A DNA stretch of 64,000 nucleotides from Synechococcus sp. CC9605 (lineage in GTDB: Bacteria; Cyanobacteriota; Cyanobacteriia; PCC-6307; Cyanobiaceae), in the NCBI RefSeq assembly GCF_000012625.1, contig NC_007516.1, positions 1,860,001-1,924,000 of the forward strand. Direction: 5' to 3'. A model generated the notes under the pieces. The model saw only the letters and a list, made by a program, of their open reading frames with translations, was not told the DNA's origin and searched no databases. This document shows, piece after piece, positions 42,389 to 52,962 of this stretch. The position numbers were made by a program, and so were the translations under genes. Positions within the stretch are counted from its first letter, which is position 1, and the number at the start of each line of letters is the position of its first letter.

Positions 42389-45300
42389 ATGACCAGCAGC
42401 GGCAAAGTCAGAATTTACGAGCTGTCCAAGGACCTCGGCCTTGAGAACAAGGACGTGCTGGATGCGGCTGAAAAGCTGTCGATCGCTGCGAAGAGCCACA
42501 GCAGCTCGATCAGTGACGCTGAAGCCGGAAAGATCCGTTCGCTGCTTGGCAAGGGCGGGAATGGTGCGAAACCCGCTGCCGCGGCCCCCGCCAAGCCCGC
42601 ACCGGGCAAGGCCATCCTCTCGGTGAAGAAAGCGGCCCCCGCCACCCCGAGCAAGCCCACCCCGGCGGTGAGCAAGCCGGTTGCCAAGCCTGTGGCCGCT
42701 AAGCCCGTGGTCACCAAACCCGCGGCGGCGGTCAAACCACAGGCGGCCCCAAAGCCTCCCGCAGCAGCCACGCCCAAACCGGTGATCAGCAAGCCCGCAC
42801 CGGCCCTAGTGAAAGCGGCGGCAGCACCGGCGCGACCAACGGCGGCAAAGCCCGTGCCTCGGCCTGCCGCGGCCAAGCCTCAGGTCGTCAGCAAGCCTGC
42901 TGCAGGCAAACCGAAACTCGTAAGCAAGCCCAAAGCTACTGCCAAACCCACGGCACCCACGCCACGGCCCACACCGGCTCGCCCGACGCCTCGCCCTGCA
43001 GGGGCTGGAAGTCCAGCACGGCCCACCCCCGGCCAGGGTCAGCCCAAGCCACAGATCATCCGTTCTGGGGCCCCGTCTCGGCCCGGTGCTCCAACCCGTG
43101 CCGGCGCTCCCGCGAAACCCGGCGCACCCTCACGCCCCACTCCCCGGCCTGAACTGGTCGGTAAACCCGTCCCCCGCCGTCCTGCGGGCACCGGCGTGCC
43201 TCAACGCCAGGGGGGGCCAAGCCGTCCGGGAGCACCCACCCGACAGGGTCGCCCTGGGATGCCTCCCCGCAGCGGCAACACCCTGGAACTGGTCGGCAAG
43301 CCGATTCGTCGCGACGGCAGCACCACCGGTAGCGGTCGTCCGGGAGCACCCACCCGTCCAGGAGCACCTGGACGCCCCGGAATGCCCGCTGGAATGCGCA
43401 AACCGGTGGCTCCCGGTGAGCTCATGCAGCTGCAGAAGCCTGTTGGCAGGCCAGCAGCACCGGCACCCCGTCGTCCCGATGCACCCACCAAAGCCGGTGC
43501 AGGTGCAGGAACGGCCACCCCGCCCGTGGCGCGTCCGAACTCCCCCTCGGCACCGCGTCGACCCAGCTTCCGTCCGGGTGGCCCAGGTGGCCAACGGCGG
43601 CCTGGTCGGCCCGACTGGGATGACAGCGCCCGGCTCGATGCTCTGCGCAGCCGCTCGCCGCAGAAACAGCGCCAGAAGGTGCACATCATCGGTGAGAACG
43701 ACGACTCCCTGGCGGCACAGACCGGCGGTTTCGCCGGCGAGCAGGAGAACATGGTTCTCTCGGCGAGCCTTGCGCGTCCCGCCAAGCCCAAGTCGCAACA
43801 GCGCACGGCACCCAAGCCGGTGGCGGCAATGCGGAAGCGCAAGAAGGAAACCGCCCGTCAGCGTCAGCGCCGGCGTGCCATGGAGTTGCGAGCAGCTCGG
43901 GAAGCCAAGCAGGTGCGGCCCGAAATGATCGTGGTGCCGGAGGACAACCTCACGGTGCAGGAACTGGCAGACATGCTGAGCGTCGAAAGCTCGGAAATCA
44001 TCAAATCCCTTTTCTTCAAAGGGATCATCGCCACGGTCACCCAGACCCTAGACATGCCAACAATCGAAGCCGTCGCCGACGAATTTGGTGTGCCGGTGCT
44101 GCAGGACGACGTGGAGGAGGCGGCCAAGAAGACCGTCGAAATGATCGAAGAGGCCGACAAGGCTCACCTGATCCGGCGTCCGCCCGTGGTCACCGTCATG
44201 GGCCACGTCGACCACGGCAAAACCAGCCTTCTGGATGCCATCCGTCAGGCCCGCGTCGCTGCGGGTGAGGCCGGAGGCATCACGCAGCACATCGGTGCGT
44301 ATCAGGTTGAGATCGAGCACAACAACGAACAGCGCAAGCTCACCTTCCTGGACACTCCGGGCCACGAAGCGTTCACGGCCATGCGAGCCCGCGGCACCAA
44401 GGTGACCGACGTGGCTGTGCTGGTGGTGGCCGCCGATGACGGCGTCAGGCCGCAGACCCTGGAGGCCATCAGCCACGCCCGGGCCGCCGAAGTGCCGATC
44501 GTGGTGGCGATCAACAAGATCGATAAGGAAGGTTCATCGCCCGAACGGGTGAAACAGGAGCTGTCAGAGCAAAACCTGCTGGCGGAAGACTGGGGCGGCG
44601 ATGTGGTGATGGTGCCGGTGAGCGCCATCAAGGGCGAAAACATCGACAAGCTGCTGGAGATGCTGCTGCTGGTCACCGAAGTGGAAGACCTGCAGGCCAA
44701 CCCGGATCGTCTGGCCCGCGGCACTGTGATCGAAGCTCACCTCGACAAGGCCAAAGGCCCTGTCGCCACACTGCTGGTGCAAAACGGCACCCTCAAGACC
44801 GGCGACGTTCTGGCCGCTGGTCCGGTGCTGGGCAAGGTGCGCGCCATGGTGGACGACAACCGCCAACGGCTCAAGCAAGCTGGTCCTTCCTTTGCGGTGG
44901 AGGCCCTGGGCTTCAGCGAGGTGCCCACCGCCGGTGATGAGTTCGAGGTGTACCCCGACGAGAAATCGGCCCGTGCGGTTGTGGGCGATCGCGCCTCCGA
45001 TGCCCGTGCCACCCGACTGGCTCAGCAGATGGCGTCACGACGCGTCTCGCTCACAGCCATGTCCGGCCAGGCCAATGACGGCGAACTCAAGGAACTCAAC
45101 CTGATTCTCAAAGCCGACGTTCAGGGCTCTGTGGAAGCCATCCTCGGATCGCTCGAGCAGCTGCCCAAGGATGAGGTGCAGGTGAGGGTGCTGCTCTCGG
45201 CCCCTGGCGAGATCACCGAAACCGACGTCGACCTGGCAGCTGCCTCGGGCGCGGTGATCGTGGGCTTCAACACCTCCATGGCCTCCGGCGCCAAGAAAGC

Positions 45301-45703
45301 TGCGGATGCCACCGGCGTTGACGTTCGCGACTACGACGTGATCTACAAGCTTCTGGAAGACATCCAGATGGCGATGGAAGGTCTGCTGGAGCCGGAACTG
45401 GTGGAGGAAGCCCTGGGCGAAGCCGAGGTGCGCGCCGTTTTCACCATCGGCAAGAGCGCCGTGGCCGGCTGTTATGTCACCACCGGCAAGCTGCATCGCA
45501 ACTGCCGGGTGCGGGTGCACCGCGGCAAACAGGTGGTTTACGAGGGCGACCTCGACTCCCTGCGTCGCAACAAGGATGACGTCAAGGAAGTGGCCACTGG
45601 CTTCGAATGTGGTGTCGGCACCGATCGGTTCGCCAACTGGGAAGAGGGGGATCGCATTGAGGCCTTCAAGATGGTCACCCAACGCCGCAAACTCACCACC
45701 TGA
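42389..45703 (+). CDS. infB: Translation initiation factor IF-2
   Basis: 1104 aa, longer than E. coli IF-2 because of a Pro/Ala/Lys/Arg-rich low-complexity region (about 55-430) between the first IF2_N domain ('[24 protein letters not shown]') and the second (about 515-565, '[22 protein letters not shown]'). GTPase motifs: GHVDHGKT (605-612), 'DTPGHEAF', 'NKID'. Places initiator tRNA on the ribosome. The repetitive part has many 'KP' and 'RPG' units. Confidence 0.96.
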   Translation: MTSSGKVRIYELSKDLGLENKDVLDAAEKLSIAAKSHSSSISDAEAGKIRSLLGKGGNGAKPAAAAPAKPAPGKAILSVKKAAPATPSKPTPAVSKPVAKPVAAKPVVTKPAAAVKPQAAPKPPAAATPKPVISKPAPALVKAAAAPARPTAAKPVPRPAAAKPQVVSKPAAGKPKLVSKPKATAKPTAPTPRPTPARPTPRPAGAGSPARPTPGQGQPKPQIIRSGAPSRPGAPTRAGAPAKPGAPSRPTPRPELVGKPVPRRPAGTGVPQRQGGPSRPGAPTRQGRPGMPPRSGNTLELVGKPIRRDGSTTGSGRPGAPTRPGAPGRPGMPAGMRKPVAPGELMQLQKPVGRPAAPAPRRPDAPTKAGAGAGTATPPVARPNSPSAPRRPSFRPGGPGGQRRPGRPDWDDSARLDALRSRSPQKQRQKVHIIGENDDSLAAQTGGFAGEQENMVLSASLARPAKPKSQQRTAPKPVAAMRKRKKETARQRQRRRAMELRAAREAKQVRPEMIVVPEDNLTVQELADMLSVESSEIIKSLFFKGIIATVTQTLDMPTIEAVADEFGVPVLQDDVEEAAKKTVEMIEEADKAHLIRRPPVVTVMGHVDHGKTSLLDAIRQARVAAGEAGGITQHIGAYQVEIEHNNEQRKLTFLDTPGHEAFTAMRARGTKVTDVAVLVVAADDGVRPQTLEAISHARAAEVPIVVAINKIDKEGSSPERVKQELSEQNLLAEDWGGDVVMVPVSAIKGENIDKLLEMLLLVTEVEDLQANPDRLARGTVIEAHLDKAKGPVATLLVQNGTLKTGDVLAAGPVLGKVRAMVDDNRQRLKQAGPSFAVEALGFSEVPTAGDEFEVYPDEKSARAVVGDRASDARATRLAQQMASRRVSLTAMSGQANDGELKELNLILKADVQGSVEAILGSLEQLPKDEVQVRVLLSAPGEITETDVDLAAASGAVIVGFNTSMASGAKKAADATGVDVRDYDVIYKLLEDIQMAMEGLLEPELVEEALGEAEVRAVFTIGKSAVAGCYVTTGKLHRNCRVRVHRGKQVVYEGDLDSLRRNKDDVKEVATGFECGVGTDRFANWEEGDRIEAFKMVTQRRKLTT

Positions 45704-45717
45704 CCCCGCAAGCGACC

Positions 45718-47193
45718 GTGCAGCCCCGCAGCGAGCCCCTGCTCTGGCTTCAGTGCCTGGCTCTTGGAGCCATCCCCCTGGAGCTGCTGCTGATCCGCCT
45801 GGTTCTGGCTGGTGCGGATCCAGGCCCTGTGCCCGGTGTGGAGCGAGTTCTGATCTGGGGCGTCGGGGTCTTGGCGCCAGCCGTCGCCTTGTGGCGACGG
45901 CCCGCCGACTGGGGGTCACTGCTGCTGGTGCGTCAACCGCTGGGCAGCCGCAGCAGTGATCAACTCCGCATCAGTGCATCGCATGGCGCCCTGAGCAGCC
46001 GCGTCGCCGTGGTGATGGCCGCTGTCATCCTACTGCCCGTCCTCTGGTGGCTGGACGATACAGCGGTGCTCGCGAGTGAGTTTTCCCCGGTATCGGGTCA
46101 GTCTCGACTGGCCACCCTGCTGCTGGTCAGCCCATTGCTGGCTTTGATGGTCTGGCATGTGCAACAGATGGTTCAAGCAGCAGCACTGCTGCTGGGATCA
46201 ACAGCACCGGTTGCCAGCACCGATGCAAGCTTTCGTGCTGACGCTGTGGCAACGCAACGCACGAGCCTTGGCCTGCAACTGCTCAACCTCCCGAGCCTGG
46301 AGTGGCCGGAGCCTGCTGTGAAGCCAAGCAGTCAGGGGGCCGATGGGGCCATGTCTGTGGAAGACAGCGAGCCAGAGACAGACGACAGCACTGAGAAAGA
46401 CAGCACTGAAGACGACAACGCCACGAATATCAGCTCTGACAACGAAGAACCAGACGACGAAACTTCAGGCCTCAACCCAGAGACGGATAAGGAGTCTGAT
46501 GACGCTGAAGAGAGGGTCCCAACAAGCGAGCAGAAAGCCGATGAAGCCATCGGCATGGAAGACAGCGAGCCAGTGACAGACGAGAGCACTGAGGAAGACA
46601 GCACTGGAGACGTCAACGCCACGGACATCAGCTCTGAGAAGGAGGAGCCAGACGACGAAACTTCAGCCCTCAACCTGACGAAGGCTGAGGAGTCTGAGGA
46701 CACTGAAGAGAAGGCTCCAACAAGTGATCAAGATGCCGATGAAGCCATTGGCGTGGAAGACAGTGAGCCGGAGACTGACGACAACACTGAGAAAGAAAGC
46801 ACTGAAGACGTCAGCGCCGCCGATATCAGCTCTGACAACGAAGAACCAGACGACGAAACTTCAGCCCTCAACCTGACGACGGCTGAGGAGTCTGACAAGA
46901 CTGAGCCCGAAGCCTCTCTTGAACCCGACGAGCCTCAGGCTCAAGTCGAGAGGGCAAAAGACATCAGTGCCAATGTCGCCGATGAATCAACCGTCGCCGC
47001 TGCCACCTCTGTTCCGGTCGAACCAGAGCAGAGCGGAGAAGAGCAGGAGAGCACCGCCCTGGATACCGAAATCAGCCAGATCGACAGTGTCGCCGGCGGA
47101 AGCACGGAAGGCCATCGTGAACAGGCCAAGGCCAGCGGAAGCGAAGAGAGCGAACCAGACGAGCCGTCTGAGCCCACGCCAGGGGGTCTGTGA
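45718..47193 (+). CDS. Low-complexity-tail membrane protein
   Basis: 491 aa, GTG start 15 nt after infB. About four membrane spans lie in the first 165 residues ('LALGAIPLELLLIRLVLAG', 'LIWGVGVLAPAVALW', 'VAVVMAAVILLPVLWWL', 'LATLLLVSPLLALMVW'). After residue 200 comes a highly acidic Glu/Asp/Ser/Thr tail containing three 66-residue repeats. The last 69 codons run antisense through the DUF3493 gene and differ from the repeats, so the true stop may formerly have been earlier. The tail is probably disordered; function unknown. Confidence 0.7.
   Translation: MQPRSEPLLWLQCLALGAIPLELLLIRLVLAGADPGPVPGVERVLIWGVGVLAPAVALWRRPADWGSLLLVRQPLGSRSSDQLRISASHGALSSRVAVVMAAVILLPVLWWLDDTAVLASEFSPVSGQSRLATLLLVSPLLALMVWHVQQMVQAAALLLGSTAPVASTDASFRADAVATQRTSLGLQLLNLPSLEWPEPAVKPSSQGADGAMSVEDSEPETDDSTEKDSTEDDNATNISSDNEEPDDETSGLNPETDKESDDAEERVPTSEQKADEAIGMEDSEPVTDESTEEDSTGDVNATDISSEKEEPDDETSALNLTKAEESEDTEEKAPTSDQDADEAIGVEDSEPETDDNTEKESTEDVSAADISSDNEEPDDETSALNLTTAEESDKTEPEASLEPDEPQAQVERAKDISANVADESTVAAATSVPVEPEQSGEEQESTALDTEISQIDSVAGGSTEGHREQAKASGSEESEPDEPSEPTPGGL
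46339..46932 (+). repeat. Three tandem 198-bp repeats in a coding region
   Basis: Units 46339-46536, 46537-46734 and 46735-46932 each encode 66 residues beginning 'AD(G/E)A(M/I)', with 'EDSEPxTD', 'ISSxxEEPDDETS' and 'PTS(E/D)Q' or its variant near the end. The units are in frame and differ by scattered substitutions, so the copies have had time to diverge. Confidence 0.85.
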
Positions 47194-47259
47194 CTCTTTG
47201 AGCAACCGCTCCCTCAAAGCAGGATCCAGGCTGGATTTGGAGCGCTGATTATCGGACAA
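46987..47259 (-). CDS. DUF3493 family membrane protein, antisense to the low-complexity tail
   Basis: 90 aa, TTG start. 'LDPALRERLLKESQTPWRGLRRLVWFALFASAGLG' is the DUF3493 core (Pro26-Trp27-Arg28 motif), with two membrane helices (33-51 and 66-80). The family occurs in cyanobacteria and plastids and has been linked to photosystem II assembly in plants (LPA-type proteins); the role here is inferred. 207 nt of it overlap the 3' end of the plus-strand gene. The clear family match makes this frame real. Confidence 0.72.
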   Translation of the reverse strand: MSDNQRSKSSLDPALRERLLKESQTPWRGLRRLVWFALFASAGLGLFTMAFRASAGDTVDLADFGIQGGALLLFSALLWFDRNRGGSGDG

Positions 47260-47302
47260 ACATCCAAGACGGATTCAGAGCAAATGTTAAATTGCTGACG
47301 CC

Positions 47303-47375
47303 GCCGATGTAGCTCAGCCGGTAGAGCAACGCTTTCGTAAAGCGTGGGTCGCCTGTTCAAGTCAGGTCATCGGCT
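47303..47375 (+). tRNA. trnT-CGU: tRNA-Thr (CGT)
   Basis: 73 nt cloverleaf: acceptor GCCGATG pairs with CATCGGC, D arm AGCTC...GAGC, anticodon stem ACGCT/AGCGT around loop TTCGTAA (anticodon CGT), T arm with loop TTCAAGT. CCA is not encoded. Reads threonine codon ACG. Confidence 0.95.
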
Positions 47376-47414
47376 TTCGATCAAAATGGATGCATAAGTG
47401 CATACAAATGACCA

Positions 47415-48146
47415 TTGCGGCAACTAATCCAGCACCTGGAATCCCCCAATGCTGAGATGTGGATGGGATTGATTGATGGCGTTTACGCCGTCGCAATGAC
47501 TCTGATCGCGATTGAGTTGCCAGAGCTCGCATCCGAAGTCATCGACACCATCGAGAAACAAGTTGAGATCACAACAATCAGCGGGATCCTTATCTACGAG
47601 CTAATCGTCTATACCGCCACTTTTTTTATTCTCTATGAGTTGTGGTCGTTCCATAAGTCCATCCTCAAACTCTCCGGGATCAGACACATCCGACAGAACC
47701 TTGTTAACGGCCTGATTCTGGCCTTAACCTGCCTGGGCGCAGGAAACATTCTTTTAATCCTCAACTCCAAAACAAATCTCGCCTCCGAGGAAATCAACGC
47801 CGGCGTGAGTCAGGCCACGATTCTCAAGGACTGGATCACCCATGGGACAGCGTCAAGCATTTGCATGCTGTTGATGATTGCCAGCATGTTTGGCTTGATG
47901 TCTCTGCTTGCCAGAAGCAAAGCAAACCTCGAAGCGATCTCCAACCTGAAGGCATTGGAGCGCAGTACGAGGGTCAAAGCATTCTTATTCCTTCTGTTGC
48001 CCCTCAACTGGCTTCCCATGTTGTTTGGCGCTCAAACTCCCCTCGCTCCCGTTGGCCTCATGATTCTGGCTTACATCGCATTGAGCAACATCAACGGAGC
48101 CAAGCTCAGACGCCGCCTCAGCGAAACCTTCAAGGGCTCTTCTTAG
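47415..48146 (+). CDS. TMEM175-like (DUF1211) membrane protein, possible potassium channel
   Basis: 243 aa from TTG 47415; an in-frame ATG at 47457 is possible. Six membrane helices. 'MWMGLIDGVYAVAMTLIAIELPEL' in helix 1 matches the 'FSDGVFAIAxTLLxLxI' motif of bacterial TMEM175 proteins, which form tetrameric K+ channels; the family Phe-Ser before Asp-Gly is Leu-Ile here. It lies between tRNA-Thr and a convergent solute-binding-like gene. Channel function is inferred from the family and not shown. Confidence 0.6.
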   Translation: MRQLIQHLESPNAEMWMGLIDGVYAVAMTLIAIELPELASEVIDTIEKQVEITTISGILIYELIVYTATFFILYELWSFHKSILKLSGIRHIRQNLVNGLILALTCLGAGNILLILNSKTNLASEEINAGVSQATILKDWITHGTASSICMLLMIASMFGLMSLLARSKANLEAISNLKALERSTRVKAFLFLLLPLNWLPMLFGAQTPLAPVGLMILAYIALSNINGAKLRRRLSETFKGSS

Positions 48147-49241
48147 CTAGTAACGAGGCGAACAAAGCTGTTTCAGCTCAACAATCTCACACAAAGCAGC
48201 ACCCTTTGAAATGCGCCGTTGAAGAAGGTCGTTCCAGGGAATCATCCAATGACGTGGATCAACGCCAGCCAAAACGTTTTGAGCTTCATGATTGCTCAAC
48301 ACCAGCACCTTGCGAGAACTCAAGTTCAAGTTCCTTCTCAACCAAGGTGTCATGATCACCTCCTCCAACAAACGCTGATAGGAACCATCTGAGATCGCCT
48401 GTTCAAAGCCCCGACGAATGGCCTGCGCCAAAGGCTTGTTGCTCGGAGAGACATAGAAAAACCCAGCGAAGGGATAGGCCATCAAGAGATGGGGATCGAG
48501 CAGCGTTTGAGGGGCCGTGCGCTGCACGATGACATCTTCAGCCGCCAATTCAGCGAGACCACGGGGAAACAGCTGAACACGGTTGTTGTCCACAAGTCGG
48601 AAAAAACTCTCTGATCGCGCCGTGTAGGTGCGCAGTCCAGCCGCATCAAAAACATCAACATCACTCCAACCCAAGCCCTGCAGCAGCGTGAAACGACGCA
48701 AGTCACCGACGCGATCAACCGTCTTGAGATCAGGCAGAGCCGCCTGATTGGTCCAGCCAACTCGCAACCCCAACAGACCACCCGTGACTGGGATCTCGAT
48801 CGGACGTAACCGTTCGTGCAATTCGCGGCCAGCGCCATACACCCCGACCGAGAGCCGATGGGGATTGCCGCCAACCTGATCACGGCCTGCGGCAAGTGCA
48901 GCGATGGCCTCATACTGCGGTTGAACAACAGCACTCAGCCCCAGGACATGGGGCTGACCACTGCGTTCCATCACCAACTTCAACAGCCGATAACGAAAGT
49001 CAGACGCGTCTTGGCCGGGCCTTCGATCCAGCACAACAGCGAGCGTTCCTTCAGGAAGCTCGGCGACCTCGTCGGCCGTCAACACATCGCGGTCGTCGAT
49101 GTTGAGGCGCCGTTGAGTCAGCTTCGGCTGAAGCATCAACGCTCCCACCAGCAGAACTAAGAGCGTGATCAGAGTTGTCGCCAAGGCCCACGAGCCCAGG
49201 GGCTGCTGGCGTCCGGCATCAGGAGGCCTCAGTTGGGTCAT
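48147..49241 (-). CDS. Membrane-anchored periplasmic solute-binding-like protein
   Basis: 364 aa from ATG 49241, overlapping the channel gene stop (ATGA). A single N-terminal anchor ('LATTLITLLVLLVGALMLQ') is followed by a two-lobe binding-protein-like fold: 'LPEGTLAVVLDRRPGQDASDFRYRLLKLVMERSGQ', 'FPRGLAELAAEDVIVQR', 'AQAIRRGFEQAISDGSYQRLLEEV'. No lipobox and no ABC partner. Co-translation with a ligand-gated channel homologue suggests it presents a ligand to that channel; this is inference. Confidence 0.65.
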   Translation of the reverse strand: MTQLRPPDAGRQQPLGSWALATTLITLLVLLVGALMLQPKLTQRRLNIDDRDVLTADEVAELPEGTLAVVLDRRPGQDASDFRYRLLKLVMERSGQPHVLGLSAVVQPQYEAIAALAAGRDQVGGNPHRLSVGVYGAGRELHERLRPIEIPVTGGLLGLRVGWTNQAALPDLKTVDRVGDLRRFTLLQGLGWSDVDVFDAAGLRTYTARSESFFRLVDNNRVQLFPRGLAELAAEDVIVQRTAPQTLLDPHLLMAYPFAGFFYVSPSNKPLAQAIRRGFEQAISDGSYQRLLEEVIMTPWLRRNLNLSSRKVLVLSNHEAQNVLAGVDPRHWMIPWNDLLQRRISKGAALCEIVELKQLCSPRY

Positions 49242-50281
49242 GGGATGATCCAATAAATGCCAATCAAGGTCATGGCGACATAGCTGGGCAACAACAACAC
49301 CCGCAAAACCGTTGAGAGACGATTATTCACATTGAGGAGGTGGACATCAATCAGTTCATCTGCGGCCACCACATACAAAATTCCCAGAAAAATAATCAGC
49401 TGCAAATTCCCGATGAAGCCCGCCATGGCAGTCACCGGTAATTTCCCAGCAATGAACACAAAATTCCCCCCCGCTGACACCACTGCAGCGAGGATGAGAT
49501 CGTCCCGGCTGCGGGTGATCAACAGGCTCATGATGCAGAGACCAACCGCGAGCATGTAACCCAGAAAATCGGGGGCGACAAACAGCAAACTGTGCCGCTG
49601 AATCGGCACATCCAGCGACACGGCCGGTTGACGACGGATCACCTCTCCAGCCGCGAGGGGACGTCCCAAATCGCTCATCAGGCTCACGCTTGAGGCATAG
49701 GCACCGGCCGACTTCAAGGTCCAGCCCGGCAGCAGCAACCCAGGTGAGACCATCACAGCCTCTTGATCCACCACATTCAGGTTCACGGTTTGAAGTGGAT
49801 CCGCCAAACCGATCTGGATGTGCAAAATCTGATCATCAAAGGGATAACGCTGAAGCCGAAACCGCTTCACCACAGCTGAACGCACCCGATAAAGATTCCA
49901 GGAGCCTGTGGCCGTCTTTTCATGGCTCACCCGCTCAAACCGTTGGATATCGCCGTCGTAAATCCCATTCAGGATCATCAGATTATCGCTCGGATCCGAC
50001 TGGGCATCACCTGCCCATTCCGTCCAAAGCAGCATCTCCACAGAGAACTGGTCCTGCAGGAGATCGATGTTGTTGATGTTGGTGATGTAGGCACCAAGTC
50101 GAAGCGGCGGGCCTTCCGGCTCCATCACCTCCGCCGGGACCCTCCCCCAGTCGATCGCTGCGGGCCTCTGCTCCACAGCGGCCTGCCCGCCCCATCCCAC
50201 TTGAGCGAGGGAAAGGGTGAGAACGCAGGCCAGAGCGACCCAGAGAAGCCGCCATGTCCAACGCCGGGACCTCACCCTCAC
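49238..50281 (-). CDS. Pentameric ligand-gated ion channel homologue (Cys-loop family)
   Basis: 347 aa, GTG start, N-terminal signal peptide (about 1-33). The extracellular beta domain (about 55-228) has the loop 'RYPFDDQIL' (145-153), the prokaryotic form of the Cys-loop without cysteines. Then four membrane helices: M1 231-255, M2 261-280 ('DLILAAVVSAGGNFVFI', pore-lining), M3 288-307, M4 325-346. The arrangement is that of GLIC/ELIC-type channels. The ligand is unknown. The stop overlaps the binding-protein gene. The 138-nt divergent gap to sdhC holds the promoters. Confidence 0.8.
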   Translation of the reverse strand: MRVRSRRWTWRLLWVALACVLTLSLAQVGWGGQAAVEQRPAAIDWGRVPAEVMEPEGPPLRLGAYITNINNIDLLQDQFSVEMLLWTEWAGDAQSDPSDNLMILNGIYDGDIQRFERVSHEKTATGSWNLYRVRSAVVKRFRLQRYPFDDQILHIQIGLADPLQTVNLNVVDQEAVMVSPGLLLPGWTLKSAGAYASSVSLMSDLGRPLAAGEVIRRQPAVSLDVPIQRHSLLFVAPDFLGYMLAVGLCIMSLLITRSRDDLILAAVVSAGGNFVFIAGKLPVTAMAGFIGNLQLIIFLGILYVVAADELIDVHLLNVNNRLSTVLRVLLLPSYVAMTLIGIYWIIP

Positions 50282-50419
50282 GCCTGCAAGCGTTCAATGC
50301 CTCCCCACCATGACAAGGTTGAATGCGGACGGCCAGGCTGCGACCAGCCTTTCGCAGCTCCTGCATACGATTGGCCTGGGAATCAGTGAAGACCTGATGC
50401 CAAGCGAACTCCGAAATTG

Positions 50420-51046
50420 ATGCAGGAACCGACGTTGGTGCGCATTGGATCGGCTCTGAGCGGGTTGATGCTGGTGCTGTTTCTGGTGGTTCATCTGGCC
50501 GGTTTGTTGCCCGCGCTGATCGCTCCGGTGCATTTCGAGCAGTACGCCACGGCCCTGCATCACCAGCCATGGCTGCCGGTGTTGGAGGCCGGCCTGGCCG
50601 CCACCGCAGCCATGCATCTGAGCTTCACCGTCGCCAAAACGCTTCGGAATCGGGGGGCTGGAAACACGGCGGCGCTGCTCAGCCGTCGCGGTCGTCCATT
50701 GGACGCTCTGGCCAGCCGCAGCAAGGTGGCTGCCGGCGTGATCACCTTGGGATTTCTGCTCTTGCACCTGCAGCAACTGCGCTGGCCACGGCCGAGCGAC
50801 GGGCTGGAACGGGAGGTGCTGCAGCAGGTGCTGCAGCAACCGATCAACCTTATGGTTTATACCGCCGTTAGTCTAGCCATCGGCCTGCATCTGCTCCACG
50901 GCGCGGAAGCAGGACACCGCAACCTGGGTCTGCTCACCCCGGCCAACGGCCCCAGCATCCGCTGGGGAGGTCGCCTCTTGGCGTCGGGAATCGGCGGAGG
51001 TTTTCTACTGATCAGCCTGGGACTGGCCCTCGGAGGCTTGGCATGA
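50420..51046 (+). CDS. sdhC: Succinate dehydrogenase cytochrome b subunit
   Basis: 208 aa from ATG 50420. Five membrane helices with several histidines suited to bind haem ('LVVHLAG', 'AMHLSFTV', 'LLHLQQL', '[13 protein letters not shown]'), as in the fused type-B membrane subunits that do without SdhD. The stop overlaps the sdhA ATG. Passes electrons to quinone in the thylakoid or plasma membrane. Confidence 0.88.
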   Translation: MQEPTLVRIGSALSGLMLVLFLVVHLAGLLPALIAPVHFEQYATALHHQPWLPVLEAGLAATAAMHLSFTVAKTLRNRGAGNTAALLSRRGRPLDALASRSKVAAGVITLGFLLLHLQQLRWPRPSDGLEREVLQQVLQQPINLMVYTAVSLAIGLHLLHGAEAGHRNLGLLTPANGPSIRWGGRLLASGIGGGFLLISLGLALGGLA

Positions 51047-52962
51047 CGAACGGACTTCCTGATCCAAGGATTCCCGCCGAGCCGCTCACCAGTGCCTGGC
51101 AACGCACCCGCGAGGGGCTGCCGCTGATCAGCCCTCTGCGCAAAGGGCAGATGGATGTGCTTGTGGTGGGCACCGGCCTGGCGGGGGCTTCCGCTGCTGC
51201 AACGCTGGCCCAACAAGGCTACCGGGTCACAGTGCTCAGCTTTCACGACAGCCCGCGGCGGGCCCATTCGGTGGCAGCCCAGGGGGGCATCAACGCCGCA
51301 CGTTCCGTGGCGGTGGATGGCGACAGCGTCAGTCGCCTGTTCGCCGACACCCTCAAGGGGGGTGACTTCCGAGCCCGGGAAGCAGGCTGCCAACGGCTGG
51401 CGGAAATCAGCAGCGGCATCATCGATCAATGTGTGGCTCAGGGGGTGCCGTTCGCACGCGAATACGGCGGCAGCCTGGCCACCCGCAGTTTTGGCGGAGC
51501 CCTGGTAAGCCGCACCTTCTATGCCCGGGGACAGACCGGCCAGCAATTGCTCTACGGCGCTTACCAGGCCTTGATGCGCCAGGTGGAGCTGGGTCGCGTT
51601 CAATTGCTCACCCGCCGTGACGTGCTCGAGCTGATCACCGTGGATGGGGTCGCCCGCGGTGCGGTGGCGCGCCATCTGCTGAGCGGTGAATTGGAGGTGC
51701 ACACCGCCCGCACGGTTCTGCTCTGCACGGGTGGTTACAGCAACGTCTACTTCCTCTCCACCAACGCGCTGAAATCGAACACCAGTGCGATCTGGAGGGC
51801 TCACCGCAAAGGTGCGCTGTTCGCTAACCCCTGTTTCACGCAGATTCACCCCACCTGCATCCCCAGTGGAGATCTCTTCCAGAGCAAGCTGACGCTGATG
51901 AGCGAAAGCCTGCGCAACGACGGTCGGGTCTGGCTGCCCAAAACCCCTGGCGATGCACGTCAACCCGAGGCAATCCCTGAAGAGGAACGCGACTACTTCC
52001 TCGAGAGGCTCTATCCCACCTACGGCAACATGACCCCGAGGGATGTCGCCTCCAGGAGGGCCAGAGAACTCTGCAACGCGGGGCAGGGTGTTGGCCCAGG
52101 GGGGCGGTCGGTGTACCTCGACCTCACCGATGCCATCGAAGCCGAAGGCAAAGACGCCATTGCTGCCCGCTACGGCAACCTGATGACGATGTATGAGCGC
52201 ATCAGCGGCGACGACCCGTACAAAAAACCGATGCGGATCTACCCCGCCCCCCACTACACGATGGGCGGCCTCTGGGTGGATTACCACCTGATGAGTTCGA
52301 TCCCCGGCCTGTTTGTTCTGGGGGAAGCGAACTACTCCGAACATGGCGCCAACCGCCTCGGCGCCAGCGCCCTGATGCAGGGGCTTGCCGATGGCTACTT
52401 CATCGCGCCATCCACCGTCACGGCCTGGCTGGCGGGCACACCAGCCGAGGATGTGGCGACCGATCACCCGGCCTGCCGAGAGGCCTTGGAAAGCACCCGG
52501 CGCCGCATCAGCCACTTGCTCAACAGCGAAGGCAACACTCCGGTGGACAGCTTCCATCGCGAGCTGGGCAGCGTGATGATCGACCGCTGCGGCATCAGCC
52601 GCCATGCCGATGGTCTGGCGCAAGGGCTGGAGCAGGTGAAGGCGCTGGAGGAGCGGTTTGAGGCCGAGGTGAGGGTGCCCGGCGAAGCCAGCGGCCCCAA
52701 TGCCGAGCTGGAGAAAGCCCTGCGGGTCAAGGACTTCTTCGGGCTGGCCCAGCTGATGCTGCGGGATGCCCTGGCCCGCGAGGAGTCGTGCGGCGCCCAC
52801 TTCCGTGAGGAACACCAAAGTGACGAGGGTGAAGCCCAACGGGACGACGTCAACTTCGCGCACATCGCGGCCTGGGAACACAAGGCCGACGGTGAGCCGA
52901 TCTGCCACAGCGAACCGCTGCAGTTCAACGCGCTGCAACCCAGCACCCGGAGCTACAAATGA
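51043..52962 (+). CDS. sdhA: Succinate dehydrogenase flavoprotein subunit
   Basis: 639 aa. FAD-binding GTGLAG (43-48), His75 in '[15 protein letters not shown]' for covalent FAD, 'QIHPTCIP' and '[13 protein letters not shown]' active-site segments, and C-terminal helical region '[17 protein letters not shown]'. Sequence style is close to the epsilon/Bacteroidetes type-B enzymes. Overlaps sdhC and sdhB by 4 nt each. Confidence 0.93.
   Translation: MTNGLPDPRIPAEPLTSAWQRTREGLPLISPLRKGQMDVLVVGTGLAGASAAATLAQQGYRVTVLSFHDSPRRAHSVAAQGGINAARSVAVDGDSVSRLFADTLKGGDFRAREAGCQRLAEISSGIIDQCVAQGVPFAREYGGSLATRSFGGALVSRTFYARGQTGQQLLYGAYQALMRQVELGRVQLLTRRDVLELITVDGVARGAVARHLLSGELEVHTARTVLLCTGGYSNVYFLSTNALKSNTSAIWRAHRKGALFANPCFTQIHPTCIPSGDLFQSKLTLMSESLRNDGRVWLPKTPGDARQPEAIPEEERDYFLERLYPTYGNMTPRDVASRRARELCNAGQGVGPGGRSVYLDLTDAIEAEGKDAIAARYGNLMTMYERISGDDPYKKPMRIYPAPHYTMGGLWVDYHLMSSIPGLFVLGEANYSEHGANRLGASALMQGLADGYFIAPSTVTAWLAGTPAEDVATDHPACREALESTRRRISHLLNSEGNTPVDSFHRELGSVMIDRCGISRHADGLAQGLEQVKALEERFEAEVRVPGEASGPNAELEKALRVKDFFGLAQLMLRDALAREESCGAHFREEHQSDEGEAQRDDVNFAHIAAWEHKADGEPICHSEPLQFNALQPSTRSYK

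Noticed and set aside
43086..43928. 280-codon frame inside the infB repetitive region
   Set aside because: Alternative-frame reading of the Pro/Arg-rich linker of IF-2.
50857..52938. 693-codon minus-strand frame over sdhA
   Set aside because: Mirror of sdhA, which is clearly the real gene.
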